NCBI GenBank assembly: GCA_938073905.1
Contig: CALJEN010000005.1
Span: 130,667 to 194,666, forward strand
DNA: 64,000 bases
Direction: 5' to 3'
Origin: an uncultured Sulfolobales archaeon
GTDB taxonomy: Archaea > Thermoproteota > Thermoprotei_A > Sulfolobales > NBVN01
Part shown: positions 33,941 through 41,570 of the stretch, one piece after another
How positions within the stretch are numbered: the first letter of the stretch is position 1
How the letters are laid out: the number at the start of each line of letters is the position of its first letter
Notes under the pieces: generated by a model
What the model was told of the DNA's origin: nothing
What the model saw: the letters and a program-made list of their open reading frames with translations, nothing else
Database searches by the model: none
Translations under genes and position numbers: made by a program

Positions 33941-34345
33941 CTACTCCGGCCTCACCCTCCTCGCTATCCTACTTCTAACTATGCCCTCCGAGGGATCTAC
34001 GTAGAGCTGCCAGTACTCTATCAGGTCTCTGCCTATGTAGGCCTCGAACAGTCCCCCGCCGCTGACGGCCCTGGCTACGTGTATCACCGTCGGAACCGGG
34101 ATCTCGTACCCGCCGAACACCACCCTGTCGACTACGCAGACGGAGAAGAGGGAGTACCTCCCCGCACCGGGCACCTCGACCTCGAGCCTCTCCGGCAGGT
34201 CTACCTCCTCGTAGCACCTGAGGTCGTTCGCTACGGACGCGTCTATGAACGACACCTTGACGTCCCTAGACACGGAGGCCCTCGCGTAGCTGAACCTGTT
34301 CCTCCTGAAGAGCCCCAGCAGGAGCGTTGCCTCCGGCCTACCCAT
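33941..34345 (-). CDS. Possible degenerate retropepsin-like (clan AA) protein
   Basis: 134 residues. The C-terminal EAYIGRDLIEYWQLYVDPSEG (102-122) matches the LLGxDxLExxGLxVDPxxG end of archaeal retropepsin-like aspartyl proteases. At the expected catalytic site (residues 35-37) the usual Asp-Thr-Gly reads Asp-Ala-Ser in FIDAS. It may be an altered protease or a binding domain derived from one. TATA element CGCTTAAATC at about 34374-34383. Assignment rests on pattern only. Confidence 0.4.
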   Translation of the reverse strand: MGRPEATLLLGLFRRNRFSYARASVSRDVKVSFIDASVANDLRCYEEVDLPERLEVEVPGAGRYSLFSVCVVDRVVFGGYEIPVPTVIHVARAVSGGGLFEAYIGRDLIEYWQLYVDPSEGIVRSRIARRVRPE

Positions 34346-34406
34346 ACCGCTCGGGACTGTCTCACCCTTGCGCGATTTAAGCGCGAGACCGGGGCAGCGC
34401 GGAGCC

Positions 34407-35159
34407 TCAGAGAGCCATCATGCTGTGCATGAACCTGTAGAGCAGCTCCGGGTGCTCCAGGGACAGCCGGGACGTAAGCCTGCTCAAAGCTCCAGGCCTC
34501 TCGGCGGAGCCCGGGCACTTCAGGTCCCCGAGCATCCCAGAGACGAGGGCGTAGGCCAGGACGTCCACTCTAGGGACTGAGTACAGCGGGACCAGGAGCT
34601 CGAGCTCACCGCACCTGGCGTAGACCCTGGGCTTCGCGAGCTCACCCCCTCGGACCAGCTCCTTCAGAAAGGCGGTGAGCAGGTCGTCTAGAGTTCCCGG
34701 GAGGGCTACGACGTCGACCCTCACGCCCGGATCGCAGCACGCCCTCCCGCGCAGCACGAGCTCTTCGACTGGACTCCCGCGCAGCACCGCGAAGACGACG
34801 TCCCGGCAGCATCTCCTCACCTCGTAGGCGCACTCCGGCTCCTCGTCGCTGGAGACTATCCCGATCACCGTGCCCCCATATCCTTGCTCTATCTCGTCGA
34901 GCAGCTGCGCCAGCACCAGGCTCTCGACAATCCGTGCGGGGTCCACGAGAACAGCCACCTTGAGTCCGACGCCTCTTCTGCTGAGCAGAGAGAAGGAGCT
35001 CTTGACCTTCCTAGCGAGGTCTCTTCGCAGGCAGACCGCGCAGAGCCTCTCGCCTGAGTGCCTCCTGAAGTAGCTGGCCGGACGCCTCCCGCAGCTGGAG
35101 CACCTCGCGACCTCCTCCGCGTCCAACACCCTCGAAGAGCACCGCAGCGACTCCGACAC
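34407..35159 (-). CDS. Ncs6/CTU1-like tRNA thiolation protein lacking the PP-loop (CTU2/Ncs2-like)
   Basis: 250 residues built like the NcsA/TtcA tRNA sulfurtransferase family. An N-terminal zinc module has Cys20, Cys23, Cys40 and Cys43; the CLRRDLARKVKSSFSLL helix follows; and a C-terminal domain has KCPGS...R resembling the family's later Cys/Arg region. At residues 68-85, where active enzymes have the ATP-binding SGGKDS, it reads VAVLVDPARIVESLVL, so catalysis is not expected. Eukaryotic Ncs2 (CTU2) is such an inactive partner of Ncs6. GTG start; TATA (GTTTAATAG) near 35182-35190. Confidence 0.65.
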   Translation of the reverse strand: MSESLRCSSRVLDAEEVARCSSCGRRPASYFRRHSGERLCAVCLRRDLARKVKSSFSLLSRRGVGLKVAVLVDPARIVESLVLAQLLDEIEQGYGGTVIGIVSSDEEPECAYEVRRCCRDVVFAVLRGSPVEELVLRGRACCDPGVRVDVVALPGTLDDLLTAFLKELVRGGELAKPRVYARCGELELLVPLYSVPRVDVLAYALVSGMLGDLKCPGSAERPGALSRLTSRLSLEHPELLYRFMHSMMAL

Positions 35160-35309
35160 GGAGGAGCGTTTACCGAAGGCTATTAAACGGCCGCGCAGCA
35201 GCCCCTCTCTCGGTCTGCGAACTCGGGAGACTCCCTGGAGGTCGTCGCCGATCGTTGGGAAAGCTTAAATGGCCGGAGCCTCCACGAAGTCTCTGCAGTG
35301 GGGGTCTCC

Positions 35310-36053
35310 ATGGTAGAGGTGCTGGCGATAAACGCGTCGCCGAGGAAGTACGGGAACAGCTACAAGCTACTCAGGGTAGCCGTCGAGGCCACCAGGTACG
35401 CCGGGGCGGAGGCCAAGGTCCTCCACCTCTACGACTACCGTATAGGGCCGTGCCTGGGTTGCGTGAGCGACTCGCAGCTAGACTGCAGGTATCCGTGCCC
35501 CATAGACTTGGACGACGCGAACGGGGTGCTGAAGTCCATAGTGGAGTCTGACGCGCTGATAATCTCCACGCCCGTCTACTGGTACGGTCCCAGCGGGCAT
35601 CTGAAGAACCTCATAGACAGGATGACCTCCCTCGAGAACATGATCTTCGTCTCTGGGAGGTCACTGATGGAGGGCAAGGTCGTGGGGCTAATCGCCGTGG
35701 GAGCCGAGAGCGGCAACGTCTTTGCGGTGGCCCAGCTCATGACCACGCTGAACTCTATGGGCGCAGCAATGCCTCCCTGGGCCTTCGCCTACTACGTTGG
35801 GCAGGGCGACGCCCTAGAGAGCAGGGAGTCCGTCCTGGACGCCGCCAACGTGGGCTACCTCGTGTCCAGAGCGGCTCAGGGCTGCCATCCAAAGATGCTG
35901 AGGTACAACCCCTCTCTGCTAGACGAGCTAGGGGGTAAGAAGCTGCTCGAGAGGATAGCGGCGGAGACCCGCGAGCTCTACCGCGCAGAACACTCCAAGA
36001 GAGTCGAATTGATCGGTAGCAGAGGGCGTGGAAGTGTCGAGGAGGTCGTCTAG
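35310..36053 (+). CDS. Iron-sulfur flavoprotein / NADPH-dependent FMN reductase family
   Basis: Flavodoxin-like electron carrier, about 247 residues. VLAINASPRKYGNS is the FMN phosphate loop, STPVYWYGPSGHLKNLIDR the second flavin-binding segment, and the Cys cluster CLGC...CRYPC (about 46-64) resembles that of methanogen Isf proteins. ATG 35310 matches the usual family start; a GTG at 35298 is in frame and lies closer to the TATA element (GCTTAAAT, 35263-35270). Divergent from the Ncs2-like gene. Confidence 0.85.
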   Translation: MVEVLAINASPRKYGNSYKLLRVAVEATRYAGAEAKVLHLYDYRIGPCLGCVSDSQLDCRYPCPIDLDDANGVLKSIVESDALIISTPVYWYGPSGHLKNLIDRMTSLENMIFVSGRSLMEGKVVGLIAVGAESGNVFAVAQLMTTLNSMGAAMPPWAFAYYVGQGDALESRESVLDAANVGYLVSRAAQGCHPKMLRYNPSLLDELGGKKLLERIAAETRELYRAEHSKRVELIGSRGRGSVEEVV

Positions 36054-36200
36054 AAGCAGAGGCAGGGCTGGGAATTCGGGGACAGTGCCCCGCTCTCCGG
36101 GACAGCAACCGATACCTCCCTCCGATGACCCCGCATCGGCCGATCCGACCTCCGCGCAGACCTGAGGAATTCCGCAGTCGACGGAGCCTCGCCAGGCGGG
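36054..36200. other. Intergenic, no gene seen
   Basis: Part of a 413-base gap between the flavoprotein and DPM1 genes. This stretch shows no coding potential or clear structure. The rest of the gap holds the two C/D box sRNAs and, on the plus strand, a weak TATA-like CCTATTAC near 36424 for the DPM1 gene. Confidence 0.5.
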
Positions 36201-36249
36201 TCAGACAAATGCCTTCACATCACTCCTCAGTGCCGGAGGAAGTCATCAC
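36201..36249 (-). ncRNA. C/D box sRNA (downstream member of a tandem pair)
   Basis: Minus strand, textbook archaeal layout. Box C GTGATGA (36243-36249), 12-nt guide, box D' CTGA (36227-36230), 3-nt spacer, box C' GTGATGT (36217-36223), 12-nt guide, box D CTGA (36201-36204). Both guides have exactly 12 nt. Such RNAs direct 2'-O-methylation of rRNA or tRNA with fibrillarin, Nop5 and L7Ae. The D' guide is complementary to CGGAGGAAG, a sequence I recall from archaeal 16S rRNA; this needs a search. Confidence 0.85.
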
Positions 36250-36259
36250 TTGAGGGGTC

Positions 36260-36310
36260 GCAGCGTGGGTTGGACATCACTGGTCAGCGCTTAAAGACCC
36301 CTCTCATCCC
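36260..36310 (-). ncRNA. C/D box sRNA (upstream member of the tandem pair, degenerate boxes)
   Basis: Minus strand. Box C-like GGGATGA (36304-36310), a 16-nt interval, box D' CTGA (36284-36287), 3-nt spacer, box C' GTGATGT (36274-36280), 10-nt guide, and box D-like CTGC (36260-36263). Flanking GGGG/CCCC can pair as the terminal stem. A TATA element (GTTAAAAG, 36332-36339) lies about 25 bases upstream of box C. Only ten bases separate it from the second sRNA, so they probably share a transcript. Confidence 0.62.
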
Positions 36311-36466
36311 CCGACACTATAGTCTGTGGAGGCTTTTAACCTCTAACCTACCCTCGCTCGAGACGTTCCAGTCTTGGGCTCCGCGCAGCAGGCCCGGCCT
36401 CCGCGAGGGCTTCCTCCCTAAAGCCTATTACTCGGTCTTCGTGCTAAGCTGGGGTGCTCCGCCAGA

Positions 36467-37621
36467 GTGCCGCAGGACGTCGAGGTAAGCGTAATAGTCC
36501 CCACCTACAACGAGAGGGAGAACGTGAAGAGACTCATAAGGGCGCTCCACGAGACCATGACCGAAAGGGGGATTCCCTACGAGATCGTGGTCGTGGACGA
36601 TAGCTCACCCGACGGGACGGCTGAGGCCGTGAGGTCTCTCTCGCAGATCTACAACGTCAGGCTGATAGTTAGACCCGGAAAGCTGGGGCTCGCATCGGCG
36701 ATCCTCGACGGCATGAGAGCTGCCAGGGGTTCCGTCCTGGCCGTGATGGACGCAGACCTGCAGCACCCTCCCGAGGTGCTGCCGGAGATGCTGAGGAGGA
36801 TCGAGGAGGGGTGCGACATAGTCGTAGGTTCCAGGTACGTCGCGGGGGGCTCCGTCCGCGGCTGGTCTCTGGCCAGGAGGATAGTATCGAGGGGTGCGGA
36901 CGCTATAGCCAAGCTCCTGCTGCCGAGGACGAGGGGGATCAAAGACACCATGTCCGGTTACTTTGTGTTTAAGAGGAGCGTCGTGGAGGGAGTGCCCCTC
37001 AACCCGAGGGGGTTCAAGCTGCTGCTCGAGATCCTGGTCAAGGGACGCTTTAGCAGGGTCTGCGAGCACCCGATCGAGTTCAGGACCAGGACGTGGGGCG
37101 AGTCGAAGCTGGGGGCGAGCGAGGTCTTCAACTACGTGCTGCACGTGCTGGACCTGACCCACGTAGCGGTGAGGTTCACCATAGTGGGAAGCCTTGGAGC
37201 TCTGGTGAACCTGGCGACGATCTTCGTCCTCCGCCACTTCTTGGGGGTGGAGCACTGGGTCAGTGTGCTGGTGGCGTTCGAGAGCTCGACGCTCTTCAAC
37301 TTCCTCCTGCACGAGCTGTGGACTTTCAAGTCCGCGCTCCGCGAGGGGGTGCTCGGGAGGCTCGCGGGCTTTCACGGTGGGGCCGCCGTCCACCTAGTAT
37401 CGCAACTCGCGGTATCGAACCTGCTCTACTACGGCTACGGAGCGGGGAGTGTCACGTCCCAGCTGTTCGGCATACTGACCGGGTTCGTCCTAAACTACGT
37501 GCTGAGCAGATGGGTGATCTGGAGGAGGTGGGTGGAGACTCTGAGAGCTAAGGGGCCTTGCTCACCGGAGGGAGGCTCCGCCGCGTCGCGTGGGGCTCGA
37601 GATGGGCGCGGAGAGCGGTAG
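36467..37621 (+). CDS. Dolichyl-phosphate mannosyltransferase-like (DPM1) GT2 fused to a GtrA domain
   Basis: 384 residues. The N-terminal 230 are a GT-A fold glycosyltransferase (VSVIVPTYNERENV; DDSSPDGT; AVMDADLQHPPEVLP), which loads mannose or glucose on polyprenyl phosphate for N-glycosylation or glycolipids. The C-terminal about 130 residues hold four helices of a GtrA-like membrane domain that may flip or anchor the product. This fusion is common in archaea. GTG start. Its end overlaps the hypF start by about 20 bases. Confidence 0.9.
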   Translation: MPQDVEVSVIVPTYNERENVKRLIRALHETMTERGIPYEIVVVDDSSPDGTAEAVRSLSQIYNVRLIVRPGKLGLASAILDGMRAARGSVLAVMDADLQHPPEVLPEMLRRIEEGCDIVVGSRYVAGGSVRGWSLARRIVSRGADAIAKLLLPRTRGIKDTMSGYFVFKRSVVEGVPLNPRGFKLLLEILVKGRFSRVCEHPIEFRTRTWGESKLGASEVFNYVLHVLDLTHVAVRFTIVGSLGALVNLATIFVLRHFLGVEHWVSVLVAFESSTLFNFLLHELWTFKSALREGVLGRLAGFHGGAAVHLVSQLAVSNLLYYGYGAGSVTSQLFGILTGFVLNYVLSRWVIWRRWVETLRAKGPCSPEGGSAASRGARDGRGER

Positions 37622-39959
37622 ACCTGTATCGCTGAAGATATTCGTGAGCGGGCTGGTCCAGGGGGTAGGCTTCAGACCCCACGTAGCCGCCCTGGCGAGG
37701 TCTCTGGGACTGCGAGGCTACGTCAGGAACGTGGGAGGCTCGGAGGTGGAGATCCTCGTCGAGGGGGACGAGCCCGGAGTCTCGGAGTTTCTCTACAGGC
37801 TGCTGAAGGACGTTCCCGAGCCCGCGGAGGTGGAACACGTAGTCGTAGAGGAGGGCCGTCCCGCGGGGTACCGGGAGTTCAGGATCGAGAAGTCCAGTGG
37901 AGCGCTCCACCTGCGCTCGATGATCCCTCCCGACTTCAGCATATGCGACGAGTGCCTCCGGGAAGTCCTGGACTCCGGGGACAGGAGGCACTCCTACCCC
38001 TTCAACTCGTGCGTGTGGTGCGGACCGAGGTTCTCGATGATGTACGGCGTTCCCTACGACAGGGAGAAGACCGCTATGAGGGACTTCCCCCTGTGCCCCG
38101 AGTGCCTCGGGGAGTACGGAGACCCCGGTAACAGGAGGAGGTACCACGCGCAGGGGATCTCCTGCCCCGCCTGCGGACCACGCGTGCGCCTGTTCACCGG
38201 GGACTGGGAGCCCGTGGAGACCCCGGACCCGATCCTCGAGGCGGCCAAGCTCGTAAACGAGGGGTACATCGTCGCGATCAAGGGCGTGGGCGGGTACCAC
38301 ATCGCCTGCTCGGCTGCGGACGACGGGGTAGTCCTCAGGCTCAGGCAGAGGAAGAGGAGGCCGACGAAGCCTTTCGCCGTGATGGTCCTCGACCTGGAGA
38401 CGGTGGGCAGGCTGGTGCTGCTCAGCGAGCCCTCCAAGAGGCTGCTGGCGTCTCCCCAGAGACCCATAGTGCTGCTGCCGAAGAGGGAGGACTCCCCGGT
38501 GTCCAGATACGTGTCCCCGGGCATGGCCCACGAGGGCGTCTTCCTCCCCTACACAGCCCTCCACTACCTCTTCCTGAGGGAGGTCAGGGGCGGGTTCTCG
38601 GTGATGACCAGCGGCAACGTGACCGACGAGCCCATGTGCTACGACGAGGAGTGCGCGAGGAGCAGGCTGAGCAAGCTGGTGGACTTCGTCCTGACTCACA
38701 ACAGGGTCATAGTAAACAGGGTGGACGACAGCGTCGTGAGGTTCACCGACGGCAGCCCTGTGCTGCTCAGGAGGGCCAGGGGCTACGCTCCGCGCTGGAT
38801 CAGGATCCCGTCCAGGCTAGAGTCCGAGGTCGTGGCGATGGGGGCCGACATAATCAGCGCCCCGGCGGTGGCCTTCGAGGACAAGGTGGTGCTGACCCAG
38901 TACGTCGGGGAGCTGGGCAACGGAGACACCATCCGCGAGCTCGTCAGGTACCTGGAGCTCTTCCTCAAGACCTACAGAGTAGACCCCGCGAGCTCCACGT
39001 ACGTGGTCGACAAGCACCCGAGGTACGTGTCGCGCGCCGTGGGGATCGAGATGGCCAGGGGCTCGGGCAGGGTCGCGGAAGTCCAGCACCACGTAGCGCA
39101 CATCCTGAGCACCATGGCCGATGCCGGGATGCTCGGAGAGTCCTACGTCGGGGTCGCCGCGGACGGTGTGGGCTACGGAGACGACGGTGCCGTGTGGGGC
39201 TGTGAGGTGATGAGCGTCTCGAGGAGCGGGTACAGGAGGCTCGGGAGACTGTCCTACGTGAAGCTGAGCGGGAGCGACCGAGACGTGGAGTACCCGGCGC
39301 GGGTGCTGGCCTCCTACCTGTCCAGCTTCCTGAGCTACGAGGAGCTCGTGGAGCTCTACGAGAGGCACGGTCTCCTCGGGGCGCTCCCGGGAGGCAAGCT
39401 GGAGCTGGAGGTCTTCCTGAGCAGCCTGAGGAGGCGCTGGGTGTACTCGTCCAGCCTCGGGAGGCTCCTGGACGCGGTAGCGGTCCTGCTGGGTGTGGCG
39501 ACCAGGCGGGAGTACGAGGGGGCTCCGGCGATCAGGCTCGAGGAGGCCTCGTTCGGCGGCTCACCGCTCCTGCCCGCCGAGGTGGCCGAAGAGATGCTGC
39601 GCGTGGGGGAGCTCGCCGAGATAGACCCCACCCCGCTGCTGGAGAAAGTCCTCGAGCTCAGGGAGGAGGGCAAGCCGCTCAGGGACGTGGCCTACACGTT
39701 CCAGTACCTCGTGGGGAGGGCCGTGGGGAAGGCCGTCCTAGCTGTCGCTAGGGGGAGGAGAGTGAGCAGGCTGGTCCCGGCTGGGGGCGGGGCCGTCGTC
39801 AACTCCGTCATCGTCAGGGGGATTAGAGACGAACTCAAGAGAGAGGACTTCGCCCTCGTGCTGCCGAGCCGGGTGCCTCCGAACGACGGAGGCATAGCTC
39901 TGGGACAGGTCTATTCGCTTATGTACATGGGGTATGACCCATCACCGCTCTTCAGGTAA
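37602..39959 (+). CDS. hypF: Carbamoyltransferase HypF (hydrogenase maturation)
   Basis: Makes the carbamoyl group that becomes the CN- ligands of the [NiFe] active site. All modules are present: an acylphosphatase-like domain (VSGLVQGVGFRPHVAALA), two zinc-finger motifs (CDECLREV...CVWCGPR and CPECLGEY...CPACGPR), a YrdC-like domain (KGVGGYHIACSA) and a Kae1-like domain with HHVAHILS and DGVGYGDDGAVWG. I start at ATG 37602; a GTG at 37590 is possible. It directly precedes a hydrogenase protease and the hydrogenase operon. Confidence 0.95.
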   Translation: MGAESGRPVSLKIFVSGLVQGVGFRPHVAALARSLGLRGYVRNVGGSEVEILVEGDEPGVSEFLYRLLKDVPEPAEVEHVVVEEGRPAGYREFRIEKSSGALHLRSMIPPDFSICDECLREVLDSGDRRHSYPFNSCVWCGPRFSMMYGVPYDREKTAMRDFPLCPECLGEYGDPGNRRRYHAQGISCPACGPRVRLFTGDWEPVETPDPILEAAKLVNEGYIVAIKGVGGYHIACSAADDGVVLRLRQRKRRPTKPFAVMVLDLETVGRLVLLSEPSKRLLASPQRPIVLLPKREDSPVSRYVSPGMAHEGVFLPYTALHYLFLREVRGGFSVMTSGNVTDEPMCYDEECARSRLSKLVDFVLTHNRVIVNRVDDSVVRFTDGSPVLLRRARGYAPRWIRIPSRLESEVVAMGADIISAPAVAFEDKVVLTQYVGELGNGDTIRELVRYLELFLKTYRVDPASSTYVVDKHPRYVSRAVGIEMARGSGRVAEVQHHVAHILSTMADAGMLGESYVGVAADGVGYGDDGAVWGCEVMSVSRSGYRRLGRLSYVKLSGSDRDVEYPARVLASYLSSFLSYEELVELYERHGLLGALPGGKLELEVFLSSLRRRWVYSSSLGRLLDAVAVLLGVATRREYEGAPAIRLEEASFGGSPLLPAEVAEEMLRVGELAEIDPTPLLEKVLELREEGKPLRDVAYTFQYLVGRAVGKAVLAVARGRRVSRLVPAGGGAVVNSVIVRGIRDELKREDFALVLPSRVPPNDGGIALGQVYSLMYMGYDPSPLFR

Positions 39960-40130
39960 GCGGGCTCCTCTCTAGGCGAGCGTGCGGCACTTCTCCAAGT
40001 GACTGGCCGTACACGGGGAAGCCTGTGCTCAGCCACGATGAAGGTCGGAGAGCCCCCGACCAGCGCGGCTACCGGGCTCGCACGGGCTCTATTTCCCGCA
40101 GACCAGACTACCAGGGCAGAGCGGGAAGTG

Positions 40131-40670
40131 ATGGTCTTAAGCAGCGCGGAGGAGCTCGCGAAGCTCCTGAAGGAAATAGTAGTCCCCGGGGAAACCGTGG
40201 TGGTCGGAGTCGGGAGCGAGCTGAGATGCGACGACGGATTCGGGGTTTACCTGGCGAGGTCCCTCGGCAGTCTCCTGGCTAGGTACTCGACGAGGGAGTG
40301 CCTGGTGGTCGTCGAAGCCGGTACAGCGCTAGAGTCCTACCTAGACGTGCTTAACTCGAAGAGGATCTCCATACTGCTGGACGCGGTCGAGGCCCCGCTC
40401 CCGCCCTCGGACATCGCCGTGCTTTACAGGGGCGAGATACCGGCGTACCGCGAGGTCCTGACTACGCACACAATAGGCATCGACGCTCTGCTGAACTTCA
40501 TCGAGTCCGACGTCTACGTGGTCGGCACCAGGCCCATGCGTCTCGACGTAGGGCTGGGGGTCTCGGAGCCCGTAGCGCGCGCCATCCGGAAAGTGCTGAG
40601 AGCGTTCCTCGAAGTCTTGGATAGCCACGGCTGTATGGAGGCACCGCTGAGTCGGGTTTGGAGAGTATAA
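40131..40670 (+). CDS. Hydrogenase maturation protease (HycI/HyaD family)
   Basis: About 179 residues. VVVGVGSELRCDDGFGVYLARSL carries the Asp of the nickel-sensing site (family GxGNxLxxDDGxG), and ILLDAVEAP and LTTHTIGIDALL hold the later acidic and His positions. It removes the C-terminal tail of the hydrogenase large subunit after nickel insertion. The frame opens at 39999, but the first 44 codons look non-coding and conserved sequence starts at ATG 40131. It lies just upstream of the mbh promoter. Confidence 0.88.
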   Translation: MVLSSAEELAKLLKEIVVPGETVVVGVGSELRCDDGFGVYLARSLGSLLARYSTRECLVVVEAGTALESYLDVLNSKRISILLDAVEAPLPPSDIAVLYRGEIPAYREVLTTHTIGIDALLNFIESDVYVVGTRPMRLDVGLGVSEPVARAIRKVLRAFLEVLDSHGCMEAPLSRVWRV

Positions 40671-40677
40671 GAGATAA

Positions 40678-40735
40678 GTGTTGACACCATCCCGTAACGC
40701 TTAAATATCTTGCGGCACCTTCGCCGTGGTGTCAC
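40678..40735 (+). promoter_or_regulatory. mbh operon promoter with flanking inverted repeat
   Basis: A strong TATA element (GCTTAAATATC, 40699-40709) lies about 27-37 bases before the mbhJ ATG, so the mRNA is nearly leaderless. TGACACCA (40682-40689) and TGGTGTCA (40727-40734) are perfect 8-bp inverted copies either side of it. Each contains a small palindrome (GTGTTGACAC, 40678-40687; GTGTCACA, 40729-40736). A regulator bound to both would cover the promoter and the start site. Confidence 0.65.
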
Positions 40736-41149
40736 ATGGAGGCGAAGGTCATAAGGTACTCCCCCTGGGTGATGCACTTCAACGCGGGGGCGTGTAACGG
40801 CTGCGATATCGAGGTGCTCGCCGCACTCACCCCTTTCTTCGACCCCGAACGCCTGGGGGTCAAACTGGCACCGAACCCCAGGCACGCGGACATCATAGTC
40901 GTAACGGGCGCCCTGAACAAGAAGGCCGCCGAGAGGCTCAGGAGGCTGTACGACCAGACCCCGTCCCCCAAGTTCGTCATAGCATGCGGGGCCTGTGCCA
41001 TCTCCGGAGGGGTCTTCACGGACTCCTACCCGCTGATCTCGAGAGCCGACAAGGCCGTCCCGGTCGACGTCTACGTCCCGGGATGCCCGCCGAGGCCCGA
41101 GGCCGTGCTCTACGGAATCAAGAGGCTCCTAGACAAGCTGGGTGGGTAG
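40736..41149 (+). CDS. mbhJ: Membrane-bound hydrogenase small subunit MbhJ (NuoB-like)
   Basis: 137 residues. It carries the proximal [4Fe-4S] cluster beside the [NiFe] site, with ligands in GACNGCDIEVL (Cys20, Cys23), ACGACAISGG and VPGCPPRPE. Homologous to NuoB of complex I and to HycG. First gene of a 13-gene operon; its ATG follows the TATA element at leaderless distance. Confidence 0.94.
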   Translation: MEAKVIRYSPWVMHFNAGACNGCDIEVLAALTPFFDPERLGVKLAPNPRHADIIVVTGALNKKAAERLRRLYDQTPSPKFVIACGACAISGGVFTDSYPLISRADKAVPVDVYVPGCPPRPEAVLYGIKRLLDKLGG

Positions 41150-41150
41150 A

Positions 41151-41567
41151 TTGAGCCTCGCCATAGGCGGATACGACTTCAGCGAGACCGCTCCCAGGAG
41201 GTACGTGACCACCGTCGAAGCCTCGGAGCTGAGGAGGGTGGTCGAGGCCATAGCGGGCGAGGAGGTCTACATATCCACCGTATCGGCCATCGACATGCCC
41301 AAGGAGGGTAAGATAGAGCTGAACTACGTCTTCTGGAGCGTCAAGCGCAGGGCCGCCTTAATAGTGAAGGTGCTTGTCGATAGAGCGAACCCCGTCGTCC
41401 CGAGTATATCCGATATCGTTCCCGGAGCCCTCAAGGGCGAGATGGAGGCCTACGACCTGTTGGGAGTCGTCTTCGAGGGCAACGACCGCCTCAGGAGAGG
41501 GTTCCTGGTACCAGAGGACGTGGCGGCTAGGGGGATCTATCCCCTCAGGAAGGACTCGAGTGTGTGA
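41151..41567 (+). CDS. mbhK: Hydrogenase subunit MbhK (NuoC-like)
   Basis: About 138 residues of the NuoC/30-kDa family, which holds the large subunit in place. The C-terminal EAYDLLGVVFEGNDRLRRGF is the family signature (FxGHPxLRRif-like). I choose TTG 41151, preceded by a GGGTGG ribosome-binding motif; a GTG at 41142 overlapping mbhJ is the alternative. Tight spacing with mbhL. Confidence 0.9.
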   Translation: MSLAIGGYDFSETAPRRYVTTVEASELRRVVEAIAGEEVYISTVSAIDMPKEGKIELNYVFWSVKRRAALIVKVLVDRANPVVPSISDIVPGALKGEMEAYDLLGVVFEGNDRLRRGFLVPEDVAARGIYPLRKDSSV

Positions 41568-41570
41568 GCC

